A stretch of 64,000 nt of DNA. Source: an uncultured Oscillospiraceae bacterium (GTDB lineage Bacteria > Bacillota > Clostridia > Oscillospirales > Oscillospiraceae). Under the pieces are notes generated by a model. That model did no database searches and was not told where the DNA came from. It saw nothing but the letters and a program-made list of their open reading frames with translations. A program made the translations under genes and the position numbers. Positions 16,509-26,319 of this stretch are shown here, piece after piece (within the stretch, counting starts at the first letter, position 1; the number at the start of each line of letters is the position of its first letter). The stretch lies in NCBI GenBank assembly GCA_910578505.1, contig CAJTPV010000006.1, forward strand, positions 43,841 to 107,840. Direction: 5' to 3'.

Positions 16509-19500
16509 TCACTTGATATGAAATTCTGAGGCCACCTCATTCATATTGATCCGCAGCATCTTACTCACGCCCTTTTCCTGCATGGTCACGCCGTACAGGA
16601 TATCCGCCGCCTCCATGGTCCCCCGGCGGTGGGTGATGACAATAAACTGGGTCTTATCCGAGATGGAGCGCATATACCGGGCCACCCGGATGACGTTGGC
16701 CTCATCCAGCGCCGCCTCGATCTCGTCCATGACGCAGAACGGCGTCGGGTGTACCTTCAAAATCGCGAAATACAATGCGATGGCCACGAAGGCCTTCTCC
16801 CCTCCTGAGAGGAGCGACAGGGTCTTCAGGGTCTTTCCGGGGGGCTGGACCTTGATCTCAATGCCGCAGCTCAGGATGTCCTCCTCGTCCTCCAGCTCCA
16901 GCGTCGCCTGGCCGCCGCCGAACAGATGCAGGAAGGTCTCCTGGAAGGAGGCGTTGATCAGCCGGAACTGCTCTGCGAAAATCCCGGTCATCTCCCTGGT
17001 GATCTCCGCGATGATGCCCAGCAGCTCATCCTTCGCCCGTTCCACGTCGTCCCGCTGGCTGGTCAGGTACGTGTAGCGCTCATTGACCGTCTGGAACTGT
17101 TCGATGGCGCCCACGTTCACACTGCCCAGGCCGCTGATCTCCCGCTTCAATTCGCTGATGCGCCGGTTGGCCTTGGCGGCGGACTCCAGCTCGATCCGCT
17201 GCTCCATGGCGGCGGAGTGGCTCAGCTCGTAGCTCTCCCAGAGCTTATCCAGAATCTGCTTCTCCTCCATGTCGCCGGTATTCAGCTTCTGCTCCAGCCG
17301 GCTGGTCTCCCGGTCTGCGTCCAGCACCTCGTCGTTGCACTCCTTCAGGCGCTGTCCCATGGCGGTCCGCTCCTGCTCCAGCCGCAGCTTTCCGTCCTGC
17401 AGCGCCCGCAGGCGCTCCTGCCCCTCTCTAGCCTGCAGCCGCAGGGAGGCGGCGGACGCCGTGCGGCTGTCGATCTCCCGCTCCGCCTCCTCAATGGCGG
17501 CCTCATACCTGTCTATACGCTGCAGCCGTTCCTCCCGGTCCCCGGCCAGATCGCGGGCCGTCTCCTCCAGCCTGGCCAGACTCTCCGAAACAGCCGTCCG
17601 CTCCGCCCGCAGCCCGGCCAGCTGCTCCTTTCTCTGGGACATCCCGGCGCTCAGCTGGTTGGAGTACTCCTGCAGCTGCGACTGCCCCGACAGCTTTTCC
17701 GCCGCCGCCGCCCGCAATGAGCCGGCCTCCTGTTCCTTGGCGTCGGTCTCCCGCTGCACAGCCGCCTGCCGTTCCCGGTGGTCTGCGATCCGGGCTGCCA
17801 GCGCGTCCCGTTCGCCCTGCAGATTTTCCACACTGCCGCGGACGCCCTCCAGCAGCGCCTCGTGCTGCTTCAGCTCGCCCCGCAGCTTCAAAACCGCGTC
17901 CTCAGCGGCGCGGCGCTGGCCCTCCGCCACCTGCAGCTCATACTGGGCGGCCTTCAGATCCCGACCGGCCTCCTCGCTCTCCCGCTGGGCCCCGGCCAGC
18001 TGCTCCGCCAGGACGTCCCGCCGTTTCTTCAGCGCCTCCAGCTCATTGGCCCGGCTCAGCACGCCGGCGCTCTTGGACACGCTGCCGCCGGTCATGGACC
18101 CGCCCCGGTTCATCACCTGTCCGTCCAGTGTGACGATCCGGAACCGATGCCCATATTTCCTCGCAATGGCGATCCCGCAGTCCAGGTCCTCCACCACCAC
18201 AGTGTACCCCAGCAGGTTGCGAAAAACGCCGGTATAGCGCGTATCGCAGGAGATCAGCCGGGAGGCGATGCCCACGAAGCCGTATTCGGCCTCCACGCCC
18301 CGCTCCTGGAGCTCGCCGCCCCGCATGGCGGTCAGCGGCAGGAAGGTGGCCCGCCCCGCGTCCCGCTGCTTCAGGAACGCGATGGCCCCCTTGGCGTCCT
18401 CCTCTCTGTCCACCACAATATTCTGCATCCCGGCCCCCAGGGCGGTCTCAATGGCGACGGCATATTTTGCCTCCACCTTCATCAGTCCCGCCGCCGGTCC
18501 GTGGACGCCCCGGAGAGCGCCCCGCTGGGCGGCGCGCATCACCTCGCGCACCGCCTTGCTGAAGCCCTCGTACTCCTTCTCCATTTCCGCGAGCATCCGG
18601 CAGCGGGATTCCACATTGTTCAGCTCCATGGTCAGCTGGAGCTTGGCCTCATTGGCCGCCTTCTCCCGCTTCTCCCGGCTCTCCATACGCAGCATATGGC
18701 CCTGAATCACATTGGCCGCGGCATTGGCATCCTCCTCCGCATCCTCCAGGGAGCGCCGCGCGGCCTTTCTGTCCCGCCCCACGGCCTCCATCTGGGCCCC
18801 GGCGGCCTCCAGCTCCTGTTCAACCGCCCGCTGCCGCTCCTCCATCTGCGCCTGTCCTGCGCTCAGCGCCGACAGGCTCTCCCGGCCCTTTGCGGCGGCG
18901 TCGGCGGCCAGGGCCTCCCTGGCCTGCAGGGCGCGCAGCTCGTCTACCGCGTTTCCCGCACTGGCGGCGGCCTCCTCCGCCCGCACCCGCAGCTCATCCA
19001 GCTCCTTTTCCAGGGCGGCCGCCTGGCTGTCCAGCTCCTCTATGCGCCGGCGCTGACCCTCCATTTCCTCCTGGGTGCTCCGGCTGCGGCCCTCCTGGCG
19101 GGACAGCTCCTGGCTGATTTCGCCGATGGACTCCCGTTTGTGCTGTATTTCGGTGCGCAGCAGGCCGATGGCGTTCTCCTGGTCCTTGGCCTGGGATTCC
19201 AGTGCAGCGGTTTCCTGCCGCGTCTGCTCCTGCTGGGTGTCGTTTTCCTGCATCCGCTGGGAAAAGCGGTCGTTTTCCCCGTAGAGCTCATCCAGACGGC
19301 GCTGGGCCGCCTCCTGCCGCTCCTTTGCGGCGGCGTATTCGGCCTGCAGCCTGCTCTTCAGTGTCTTGATCTCGCTGAGCCGGTCCATCCAAACAGATAT
19401 CTCCAGAATGCGCTGCTCATCTCGCAGCATCAGGTAGCGCTTTGCCTTCTCCGCCTGCTCCCGCAGGGGGATCACCTGCAGCTCCAGCTCGCTGATCTTG

Positions 19501-20081
19501 TCGTTGATGCGGACCAGGTTCTCCTCGGTCCGCTGGAGCCGCCGCTCCGCCTCCTCCTTGCGGTGGCGGAACTTGGAGATGCCGGCAGCCTCCTCAAAGA
19601 TTTCCCGCCGGTCCGCGCTGCGCACAGATAAGATCTCATCGATCCGGCCCTGGCCGATCATGGAGTAGCCCTCCCGGCCCAGGCCGGTGTCCATAAACAG
19701 CTCGTTGATATCCCGCAAGCGCACGGACTGTTTATTAATATAGTATTCGCTCTCACCGCTCCGGTAATAGCGGCGGGTGACCATGACCTCGCTGCTGTCC
19801 ACACCTGGGAAGAGGTGGGCGCTGTTGTCCAGCACCAGCGTCACCTGGGCGAAGCCGACAGGACTGCGTTTGGCGGTGCCGCCGAAGATGACGTCCTCCA
19901 TTTTGCCGCCCCGCAGGCTCTTGGCGGACTGCTCCCCCATAACCCAGCAGAGGGCGTCTGATATATTGGACTTCCCGGAACCGTTGGGACCGACAATGGC
20001 GGTGATCTCCTCGCCGAAGTCCAGCACCGTCTTATCCGGAAAAGATTTAAAGCCCTGGATCTCCAGCGCCCGCAGATACAC
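16509..20081 (-). CDS. smc: Chromosome segregation protein SMC
   Basis: Condensin ATPase that compacts and aligns replicated chromosome arms with ScpA/ScpB. About 1190 residues. Seen: N-terminal ATPase with GPNGSGKSNISDALCWVMGE, long coiled coil (about 170-500), hinge (about 515-650, with the Gly-rich RGGSMTGG region), second coiled coil, and C-terminal LLSGGEKAFVAIAL signature and CVMDEIEAALDEANV Walker B. The canonical start YLRALEIQGFKSF is reached by a GTG at 20081; an ATG at 20105 would add eight residues. A near-consensus promoter lies about 80 bases upstream. Confidence 0.97.
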   Translation of the reverse strand: MYLRALEIQGFKSFPDKTVLDFGEEITAIVGPNGSGKSNISDALCWVMGEQSAKSLRGGKMEDVIFGGTAKRSPVGFAQVTLVLDNSAHLFPGVDSSEVMVTRRYYRSGESEYYINKQSVRLRDINELFMDTGLGREGYSMIGQGRIDEILSVRSADRREIFEEAAGISKFRHRKEEAERRLQRTEENLVRINDKISELELQVIPLREQAEKAKRYLMLRDEQRILEISVWMDRLSEIKTLKSRLQAEYAAAKERQEAAQRRLDELYGENDRFSQRMQENDTQQEQTRQETAALESQAKDQENAIGLLRTEIQHKRESIGEISQELSRQEGRSRSTQEEMEGQRRRIEELDSQAAALEKELDELRVRAEEAAASAGNAVDELRALQAREALAADAAAKGRESLSALSAGQAQMEERQRAVEQELEAAGAQMEAVGRDRKAARRSLEDAEEDANAAANVIQGHMLRMESREKREKAANEAKLQLTMELNNVESRCRMLAEMEKEYEGFSKAVREVMRAAQRGALRGVHGPAAGLMKVEAKYAVAIETALGAGMQNIVVDREEDAKGAIAFLKQRDAGRATFLPLTAMRGGELQERGVEAEYGFVGIASRLISCDTRYTGVFRNLLGYTVVVEDLDCGIAIARKYGHRFRIVTLDGQVMNRGGSMTGGSVSKSAGVLSRANELEALKKRRDVLAEQLAGAQRESEEAGRDLKAAQYELQVAEGQRRAAEDAVLKLRGELKQHEALLEGVRGSVENLQGERDALAARIADHRERQAAVQRETDAKEQEAGSLRAAAAEKLSGQSQLQEYSNQLSAGMSQRKEQLAGLRAERTAVSESLARLEETARDLAGDREERLQRIDRYEAAIEEAEREIDSRTASAASLRLQAREGQERLRALQDGKLRLEQERTAMGQRLKECNDEVLDADRETSRLEQKLNTGDMEEKQILDKLWESYELSHSAAMEQRIELESAAKANRRISELKREISGLGSVNVGAIEQFQTVNERYTYLTSQRDDVERAKDELLGIIAEITREMTGIFAEQFRLINASFQETFLHLFGGGQATLELEDEEDILSCGIEIKVQPPGKTLKTLSLLSGGEKAFVAIALYFAILKVHPTPFCVMDEIEAALDEANVIRVARYMRSISDKTQFIVITHRRGTMEAADILYGVTMQEKGVSKMLRINMNEVASEFHIK

Positions 20082-20164
20082 GACATCACCCGCCTCTCTT
20101 TCCATGTTATATATTGGGCATAGGCGCTCCTCTCTATCGCGATAGGAGCACAACATAATTGGTT

Positions 20165-20193
20165 ATTATAGCATACCCCTGTGAAGTTTTCAA
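20165..20193 (-). promoter_or_regulatory. Sigma-A promoter of smc
   Basis: On the minus strand TTGAAA (20193-20188) and a perfect TATAAT (20170-20165) are 17 bp apart, upstream of smc. This likely starts the smc-ftsY-rph operon. Confidence 0.85.
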
Positions 20194-20229
20194 CATGGAA
20201 TCCCGGACTTGAAACTTCGTATGACAGTC

Positions 20230-20257
20230 GAATGCGTAAACAAATTGTGAACGACGC
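20230..20257. repeat. 28-bp conserved intergenic motif, copy A
   Basis: Matches 40822-40849 at 25 of 28 positions, beginning with the shared 15-mer GAATGCGTAAACAAA and then TGAACGA. In both places the motif is in the same orientation, upstream of a minus-strand gene (smc here) and runs directly into a small GC-rich hairpin (here ACGCT/AGCGT). Confidence 0.6.
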
Positions 20258-20355
20258 TTCAGGCAGCGTTTTATGTAAGGTTGGCAGCGCTTTTTTCTTC
20301 TTTTCTCTGTATGCCCAACAGAAAACCGCCCCAATATCCCTGACAACTGACGGCA

Positions 20356-20382
20356 GCAGCCCCCTATTTTTCAGGGGGCTGC
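20356..20382. terminator. Hairpin downstream of the HAD phosphatase gene
   Basis: Perfect 10-bp stem (20356-20365 with 20373-20382) and a seven-base loop, 21 bases past the stop of the minus-strand gene. T run is weak on the minus side, so termination strength is uncertain. Confidence 0.55.
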
Positions 20383-20402
20383 CGTACTCTTTTCCCGTGC
20401 CG

Positions 20403-21209
20403 CTATTTCCCCGCCTGCGCCATCACCGGAATATCGCCCACGCCATTGAGGACAACGGTGGGCCGGTAGGCATAGGTTTTCAGCGTTTCCCGCGTGGAAA
20501 CGCCGGAGAGCACCAGTACGGTAGACATACCGCTCTCCATACCGGATATGACGTCTGTGTCCATCCGGTCGCCCACCATAACGGCCTCGTTGGAGTGGCA
20601 GTCCAGCAGCCGCAGGCCGGTGCGCATCATCAGGGGGTTGGGCTTGCCGCAGAAATATGCTTGTGTCCCGGTGGCCATCTCAATGGGGGCCACCAACGCC
20701 CGGCAAGCGGGGGCGAGCCCGTTCTCAATGGGACCGGAGACGTCGGAGTTGGCCCCGATGAGCTTCGCGCCGCCCAACACCAGATTGACGGCTTTTGTCA
20801 GCGTGTCGAGGGTATAGGTGCGCCCCTCTCCCACCACCACATAATCGGGATTCACGTCATTCATGGTCATCCCTGCGTCATACAGGGCGTTGAGCAGCCC
20901 GGCCTCGCCAATCGCAAATACCGAGCAGCCGGGAGCCTGCTCCTTCAAAAACGCTGCGGTGGCCAGGGCGCTGGTGTAGAAGTGCTCCTCCGGCACGTCC
21001 AGGCCCATGCGGGCCAGCTTCTGGTGAAGCTCCCGCGGCGTAGAGCCGCTGTTGTTGGTCAAGAACAGGTAGTCCTTGTTCTCCTCATGGAGCCAGCGGA
21101 TAAATTCCTCCACCCCCGGCAGAATTCTGTTGCCGTGGTAGATCACGCCGTCCATATCGCAGATAAAGCCCTTTTTCTCGTTGAAATCGAGTATAGAAGT
21201 CTGTTCCAT
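20403..21209 (-). CDS. HAD-IIA family sugar-phosphatase (NagD/YutF/AraL-like)
   Basis: Cytoplasmic phosphatase of the haloacid dehalogenase superfamily, subfamily IIA. 268 residues. Seen: motif I DMDGVIYHG with catalytic Asp pair near residue 18, LFLTNNSGSTPRE (motif II), a C2 cap (about 85-180), CGKPNP with Lys (motif III) and MVGDRMDTDVI (motif IV). NagD-type enzymes act on sugar or nucleotide monophosphates; substrate unassigned. It stands alone with its own promoter and a downstream hairpin. Confidence 0.9.
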   Translation of the reverse strand: MEQTSILDFNEKKGFICDMDGVIYHGNRILPGVEEFIRWLHEENKDYLFLTNNSGSTPRELHQKLARMGLDVPEEHFYTSALATAAFLKEQAPGCSVFAIGEAGLLNALYDAGMTMNDVNPDYVVVGEGRTYTLDTLTKAVNLVLGGAKLIGANSDVSGPIENGLAPACRALVAPIEMATGTQAYFCGKPNPLMMRTGLRLLDCHSNEAVMVGDRMDTDVISGMESGMSTVLVLSGVSTRETLKTYAYRPTVVLNGVGDIPVMAQAGK

Positions 21210-21257
21210 AGATTTACTGCCTTTCGTTGCTCATCATGAAATATGCCTGATACGCCT

Positions 21258-21286
21258 ATTATAAAACATTTTCGTGAAATGCGAAA
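21258..21286 (-). promoter_or_regulatory. Promoter of the HAD phosphatase gene
   Basis: Perfect TATAAT on the minus strand (21263-21258) with a weak TTTCGC -35 (21286-21281) at 17 bp spacing. Confidence 0.6.
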
Positions 21287-21324
21287 GGGCCTTTGAAGAA
21301 ATAATTGCAAATAAACCGCCGGCG

Positions 21325-23652
21325 CTATTGGCCCCGTTTCATGGCGTCCACAATGGACATGCTGCTAATCCGCCTGATTGGGCGCCTGATCGCAATTCCA
21401 GCCGAAGCGAGACAGAGCAGGACGATCATGAAAAGCGGCCCTGCAGGAATCGTCCATCCTGTCCCCCACTTTTCCGCTATCAAAAACTGAAACATCAGCC
21501 TGTTCAGCGGCAATCCCAGGACGCAGCCTGTCGCGCAGCCGAGAACCGCATAGGTAAATGCTTCTGCCGCAATCATCCTGCTGAGCTGCTCCGCGCCCAT
21601 CCCAATCGAGCGCATCATGCCGTACTGCCTTGTTCGGGATGCTGCGCTTGCGCTCATACTGTTGAAGATGTGAACCACGGTAATGAGCGCAATAACCGTC
21701 AGGAAACCGTAAATAAAAATCGCTCCTGTATAATAGGCGCTTCTTGATTCCGAATTCCTCAGGCGTTTATCGGAGACTGTGCTGTCCGCTGGAAGCAGAT
21801 TCCGGACTGCGGCAGCTGCGGCATCATCATTCGGCTCGGAGACCTGCACATCTATCGCCGTATAGCCTGCGCTCCCTGCAAGCTCCGAAAATGTCTGCTC
21901 GGAACAGACAACATACCCGCAGCTTCCCGCAGGGTTGGCCGCGTGCACGGCGGACAACACGCCGGCTATTGTCATCTGCCGCTCTCCCGCAGCGGTCTGA
22001 AACGTCAGGGTATCGCCGGCCATCCAATTCTGCCCGTCTTGATAGACCGCCAAAACATATTCGCCGCCGTCTTGAAGAGAGGCGGCGCTTCCTTGACGCA
22101 ATTCATCCTCTGCCCACCGCAGCTGACGATCGTCATAGGAAACCAGCGTAACTGTCCCAGCACCGCGGATGGAAGAGACGGAAAGCTCTGTCTCTTCCAT
22201 CCGGCCAAACGCCCGCTGCACGCCATCCACAGCGCTGATTCGCGCCGTCAGCGTTCTGTCCAGCGCCGTGCCTCCCATCGTGACGGTCAGATCGGCGGCA
22301 GACGGCGCAAGCGCAGGCATCCCCTCCCCCAGGAAGACGACCAGCACTTGAAAGGACAGGAACATCATAATGCTGATGGCGTAGGAGCATGTCATGAGAA
22401 ACAGATTCTTTTTGCCGGACAGCGCGTGGAAAATTCCCATGCCGGTATCCACATGGAGGCGGCTCGTATTGGCAGCCCGTCTATGCTCCGCAAGCTGGGA
22501 ATTGCCGCTGACCGCCGTGACAGGCGACACTTGTGCCGCCTTTTTTGCCGGCGACAGAGCAGCCAGAATCACAATCAGAAAACCAATGGCCGCCCCGGCC
22601 AGCAGGCCGCCGGCACTGAACTGAAACATCGGGACATCCGAAAAGCGGTCCCCGCTGACGGACTTCAGCAAAAAGCAGGCAAACCATGTTACAATCTGGC
22701 CGGCGAGCAGACCGATGGGGACCCCCCTCATGCTTTGCCGCAGCCCCTGCCGGATCACAAAGTGCTTCACCTGTCCCTTGTCCGCGCCCAGACAGCGGAG
22801 CAGCCCGTAAAACTGGATTCGCTCCAACACATTCGTACTGAAGCTGGAGGCAATCATCACGGTCCCTGCCGTCAGCACCAGCAGAATCAGAAATGCCGCC
22901 ACGATATAGAGCGACTGCATGGTGCTGTTTTCGCTCTGCCCCATCAGGCCAAGCAGGGCGGTATTCTCCGCCACCTGCCGGTCGGCAAGGCCATAGGCAT
23001 CCCTGATTTCCCGGAGAGCAGCGCGGATATTGACGCCGGATTTGAACTGTATCCGAAATGTCGTCCCGTCATCGGCATTTTCATCTGCAATTGCCCGGAA
23101 TCCGTCCTCATTCATCACCATGCCGTATACGTCCGCCTGGAGCAGGCTGCCCATATCCTGCAGCACCCCGGTCACATGGTAAGCCTTTGCCCGGCCATCC
23201 GGCACAGTGACCACGACCGTATCGCCGGCCGACAGCCCCAACTGCTCCAACGCCGTTTGGTTCAGCAGCGCCTCGTCCGGCCTGGCCGGGTATGTCCCGC
23301 TCTGCATCGCCATTTCTGTTAAAACAGAGAAGGTATCCGCATTTGCACCGGCAAAGCTGACCGTTTTGGAGCCGATCATTCCCGTGCTGCCCTGATAGGT
23401 CCAGCCGCAGACGGCTACATCCAGCCGTGCGCCGATCAATGCAGCGGTTTCCTCGCTGATGCCGGTCACACTGGCGTGATACTCTCCGTTTGTTTTGATG
23501 AAATAGCTTTTTTGCGCACGCAGCGCCATATCCGCCATGCTGAAAACAGCCGTCACAAGCAGCACAGAGAATACAATGCAGAGAACGGACATCCTGCTGC
23601 TCTTTCGGTGGACCCGCTCATATTTGGCGGCAAGGGCGAGATAGCTTTTCAC
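21325..23652 (-). CDS. FtsX-type ABC transporter permease
   Basis: 775-residue permease of the MacB/FtsX class. Seen: one N-terminal helix (about 21-42), a large extracellular region, three helices (about 245-365), a second N-like helix near 425, a second extracellular region and three C-terminal helices: two FtsX repeats. Start is GTG, overlapping the ATPase stop (GTGA), so it is translationally coupled. The ATPase, permease, histidine kinase and response regulator together resemble systems that sense and expel or resist antimicrobial peptides (Bce/Vex type) or remodel the envelope; the specific signal is unknown. Confidence 0.85.
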   Translation of the reverse strand: MKSYLALAAKYERVHRKSSRMSVLCIVFSVLLVTAVFSMADMALRAQKSYFIKTNGEYHASVTGISEETAALIGARLDVAVCGWTYQGSTGMIGSKTVSFAGANADTFSVLTEMAMQSGTYPARPDEALLNQTALEQLGLSAGDTVVVTVPDGRAKAYHVTGVLQDMGSLLQADVYGMVMNEDGFRAIADENADDGTTFRIQFKSGVNIRAALREIRDAYGLADRQVAENTALLGLMGQSENSTMQSLYIVAAFLILLVLTAGTVMIASSFSTNVLERIQFYGLLRCLGADKGQVKHFVIRQGLRQSMRGVPIGLLAGQIVTWFACFLLKSVSGDRFSDVPMFQFSAGGLLAGAAIGFLIVILAALSPAKKAAQVSPVTAVSGNSQLAEHRRAANTSRLHVDTGMGIFHALSGKKNLFLMTCSYAISIMMFLSFQVLVVFLGEGMPALAPSAADLTVTMGGTALDRTLTARISAVDGVQRAFGRMEETELSVSSIRGAGTVTLVSYDDRQLRWAEDELRQGSAASLQDGGEYVLAVYQDGQNWMAGDTLTFQTAAGERQMTIAGVLSAVHAANPAGSCGYVVCSEQTFSELAGSAGYTAIDVQVSEPNDDAAAAAVRNLLPADSTVSDKRLRNSESRSAYYTGAIFIYGFLTVIALITVVHIFNSMSASAASRTRQYGMMRSIGMGAEQLSRMIAAEAFTYAVLGCATGCVLGLPLNRLMFQFLIAEKWGTGWTIPAGPLFMIVLLCLASAGIAIRRPIRRISSMSIVDAMKRGQ

Positions 23653-24332
23653 TGCCGGGCACCCCCCAGGTCCTGCAAAACGCCATCCGCCATGCGAAAT
23701 ACACGGTCGGCGGCGCCTGCATGATTTTCGTTGTGGGTAATCATCAGGATCGTCTGCTGATATTTGGCCGACATGGATTGCAGGAGCGCAATGACTTCCT
23801 GGCTGTTTTTGCTGTCCAGATTCCCCGTCGGTTCATCCGCCATGATCAGGGCCGGACGGGTGACAAGCGCCCGGCCAATCGCCGCCCGCTGCTGCTGCCC
23901 GCCGGAAAGCTGACCGGGCAGGTGCTTCCGGCGCTCTGTCAGTCCCAGCACATGCAGCAGCTCCTCCACAAATCTCTTGTCCGGGACTTTGTAGTCCAGG
24001 AGAAGCGGAAAAATCATATTCTGCTCCACATCCAGTTCGGGAATCAGGTTGAAGGACTGAAAGATAAAACCAATGTGCTGCCGCCGGAACACGGTCAGCT
24101 CCTTCTCGGACAGGGAAAACACATCCTTCCCGTCGATCCGGACGCTGCCCGATGTGGGATCGTCCAACGCGCCCACAATATTCAGCAGCGTGCTTTTGCC
24201 GGAGCCGGATTCTCCAACGATGGCAATAAATTCCCCCCTGCGGACGGAGAACGAAACCTGATTCAGCGCATGAACCGCCGCTTCGCCTGCTCCATAAACT
24301 TTACACAGATTTTGTACTTCAAGAATATTCAT
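23649..24332 (-). CDS. ABC transporter ATP-binding protein (MacB/LolD type)
   Basis: 227-residue ATPase partner of the FtsX permease. Seen: GESGSGKST (Walker A, near residue 41), Q-loop FIFQSFNLIPEL, signature LSGGQQQRAAIGRA, Walker B LIMADEPTGNLDS and the switch ITHNENHA. The spacing is typical of the LolD/MacB/BceA group, which works by mechanotransmission rather than substrate passage. Start ATG follows GGAGGTACTTGCC. Confidence 0.93.
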   Translation of the reverse strand: MNILEVQNLCKVYGAGEAAVHALNQVSFSVRRGEFIAIVGESGSGKSTLLNIVGALDDPTSGSVRIDGKDVFSLSEKELTVFRRQHIGFIFQSFNLIPELDVEQNMIFPLLLDYKVPDKRFVEELLHVLGLTERRKHLPGQLSGGQQQRAAIGRALVTRPALIMADEPTGNLDSKNSQEVIALLQSMSAKYQQTILMITHNENHAGAADRVFRMADGVLQDLGGARQ

Positions 24333-24393
24333 GGCAAGTACCTCCTATGGAGCCATCATACCCCCTCCGGCTTACTTTCCGGTGACATCCATC

Positions 24394-25629
24394 TTACTCA
24401 TTGGTAAGGTTGAAAAAGCTGAGGGTGAATGTGGTCCCGGCGCGGAGGCTGCTCGCCACAGAAATCGTCCCTCCATGCAGCTCCACAATGGTTTTTGCCA
24501 GAGGCAGGCCCAATCCAATGCCATGAATGTCCTGCGAAAACCGGCTGCGGTAGAAACGCTTAAAGATGTGGTATAGGTCCTCCGGGCAAATTCCGCTCCC
24601 GTTGTCCTGTATCACGAGCTTTGTCATGAGCGCGCTCCGCTCCCAAGAGATATTGATCCGGCCGCCTGGTCCGGTATGCTCCAGCGCGTTTTTGACAATA
24701 TTCCCGACCGCCTCTGAAATCCACAGGGCGTCACAGAAAAGGGTGTCATCCCCGCTGCCTGACAGCGCTATGATTTTTCCCTCCCGCTCCGCGCGGACTG
24801 CAAAGCGCTCCAAAACGTCCTGCATAAGCGTATCGAGATTTTCCGGCGCTTTCTGCATCTGGATCATCCCCGCATCCAGCCGCGCTAATGTCAGCAGCGT
24901 GTGGACCACGGCCTCCATGCGCTTGATTTCACGCAGAGACTTTTGAGAAAAATCCATAACGGTTTTCGGACCGGCAGTAGGGCTGCCGATGATTTCCTGA
25001 TACATCTTCAACGCGGAGAGCGGCGTTTTGAGCTGATGCGATACGTCGGAAATCATCCCCTGCAAAAATTCTTTTGTCTGCTTTTCCTTTTCCGCATGGG
25101 TGGAGAGAATGGCGGACAGTTCATTCACCTGGTGGAACAGACTGTACCAGCCGCCGGTTTGCTCGCACGCAATACGGGACGCGGCGTTCCCGTCAAGAAA
25201 TTCTCGAATGGCGCATTCAGCGCTGTGAATCGCTCTGTGCTGCCTGCGCAAATACAGAAGCAGAAGGGTGAAGAGCGCCCCAAAAACAAACAGCAGGAGA
25301 AAAATCAGGGAGAGCAGGACTTGATTTTGATAGGCAGAAACCGCCGGGAGCAATTGGATGGGAGCCGCCTCATGATACCCCAGCAAAGACAGCGCTTTGA
25401 GGCCGGAAAGCACGTCCCCGGCGTCCTTTTCGCCGGTAAAGGCGGAGAGGACAAAGGCATCGTCGTGGTTCAAAAGATACCCGGCCACGCCGTAATCGTG
25501 GGTAATCAGGCTGCTTTGATAGGTTTTTGCCAGGACAGAAGAAATACCGAAAACAAACAGCATGGACAGGACGCACACGACAGCCACTCCATATAACAGC
25601 ATCCGGGTGTCTTTTTCTAAATTTCTCAT
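24394..25629 (-). CDS. Sensor histidine kinase
   Basis: 411 residues. Seen: first membrane helix about 12-34, an extracellular sensor loop of about 65 residues (36-100), second helix about 103-127, HAMP-like linker, H-box ISDVSHQLKTPLSALKMYQ (phospho-His), N-box NIVKNALEHTG, and G boxes DNGSGICPED and GIGLGLPLAK. The sensor loop is longer than in the tiny BceS kinases. It is nine bases downstream of the response regulator and followed by the ABC genes, so one operon is likely. Confidence 0.93.
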   Translation of the reverse strand: MRNLEKDTRMLLYGVAVVCVLSMLFVFGISSVLAKTYQSSLITHDYGVAGYLLNHDDAFVLSAFTGEKDAGDVLSGLKALSLLGYHEAAPIQLLPAVSAYQNQVLLSLIFLLLFVFGALFTLLLLYLRRQHRAIHSAECAIREFLDGNAASRIACEQTGGWYSLFHQVNELSAILSTHAEKEKQTKEFLQGMISDVSHQLKTPLSALKMYQEIIGSPTAGPKTVMDFSQKSLREIKRMEAVVHTLLTLARLDAGMIQMQKAPENLDTLMQDVLERFAVRAEREGKIIALSGSGDDTLFCDALWISEAVGNIVKNALEHTGPGGRINISWERSALMTKLVIQDNGSGICPEDLYHIFKRFYRSRFSQDIHGIGLGLPLAKTIVELHGGTISVASSLRAGTTFTLSFFNLTNE

Positions 25630-25638
25630 AGTCTTTTC

Positions 25639-26319
25639 TCACTCCACGACCCATTTGTATCCGATTCCGCGTTCTGTCAGCAGATACCGGGGCGCGTTTG
25701 GCGTCTCCTCAATTTTGTTCCGCAGGCGGCGGACATAAACGGACAGGGTGTTGTCGTCCACATAATTGCCGGCCCCATCCCACAGGCTGTCCAAAATGGC
25801 TTCTCGTGTCAGCAGATGGTTTGGATTCCGCATCAGCAGGCAGAGCAGCCTGAATTCAACCAGGGGGAGTGCGAGCAAACTGCCGTCTTTCCAGGCACGG
25901 CGTTCCACAACGTCCACCTTTATGCCGTTCGCCTCTAAAAATACCGCTTTCGAGAATCCGGCGGAACGGCGAAGCAATGCTTTGATTCTCGAAAGCAGTT
26001 CATTGAGTCTGAATGGTTTGGTGATATAGTCATCTCCGCCCAGATCCAGGCCCTGCACAACGCTGATTTCCTGGTCAGATGCAGTTAAAAAGATGATCGG
26101 AACGGAGGAGCTCTTCCGCACTTCTCTGCAGACATCAAATCCGCTGCCATCCGGCAAGGTAACATCCAGCAGAAGCAGCTGGTAGGAATTGCCGCGGAAT
26201 ACGGCCAGCGCCTGTTTCACAGTACGGGCCGTATCGACCGAGTAGCCGTTGACTTCCAACGTATATTTCAGGCCGTCAATCAGGCTCAAATCGTCCTCAA
26301 CATAAAGAATCTTTTCCAT
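25639..26319 (-). CDS. OmpR/PhoB-family response regulator
   Basis: 226 residues. Receiver domain (1-115) with DD near residue 9, phospho-acceptor in LLLLDVTLPDGSGFD, FLTASD and YITKPF; winged-helix DNA-binding domain (about 130-226) ending with SVYVRRLRNKIEETPNAPRY and GIGYKW. AGGAGG lies eight bases before the ATG at 26319; the in-frame upstream ATG adds 17 unlikely residues. It pairs with the kinase that follows and probably regulates its own ABC genes. Confidence 0.95.
   Translation of the reverse strand: MEKILYVEDDLSLIDGLKYTLEVNGYSVDTARTVKQALAVFRGNSYQLLLLDVTLPDGSGFDVCREVRKSSSVPIIFLTASDQEISVVQGLDLGGDDYITKPFRLNELLSRIKALLRRSAGFSKAVFLEANGIKVDVVERRAWKDGSLLALPLVEFRLLCLLMRNPNHLLTREAILDSLWDGAGNYVDDNTLSVYVRRLRNKIEETPNAPRYLLTERGIGYKWVVE

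Noticed and set aside
17778..19631. 617-codon plus-strand frame opposite smc
   Set aside because: Antisense of smc coiled coil; Leu/Gln/His-rich shadow with no features.
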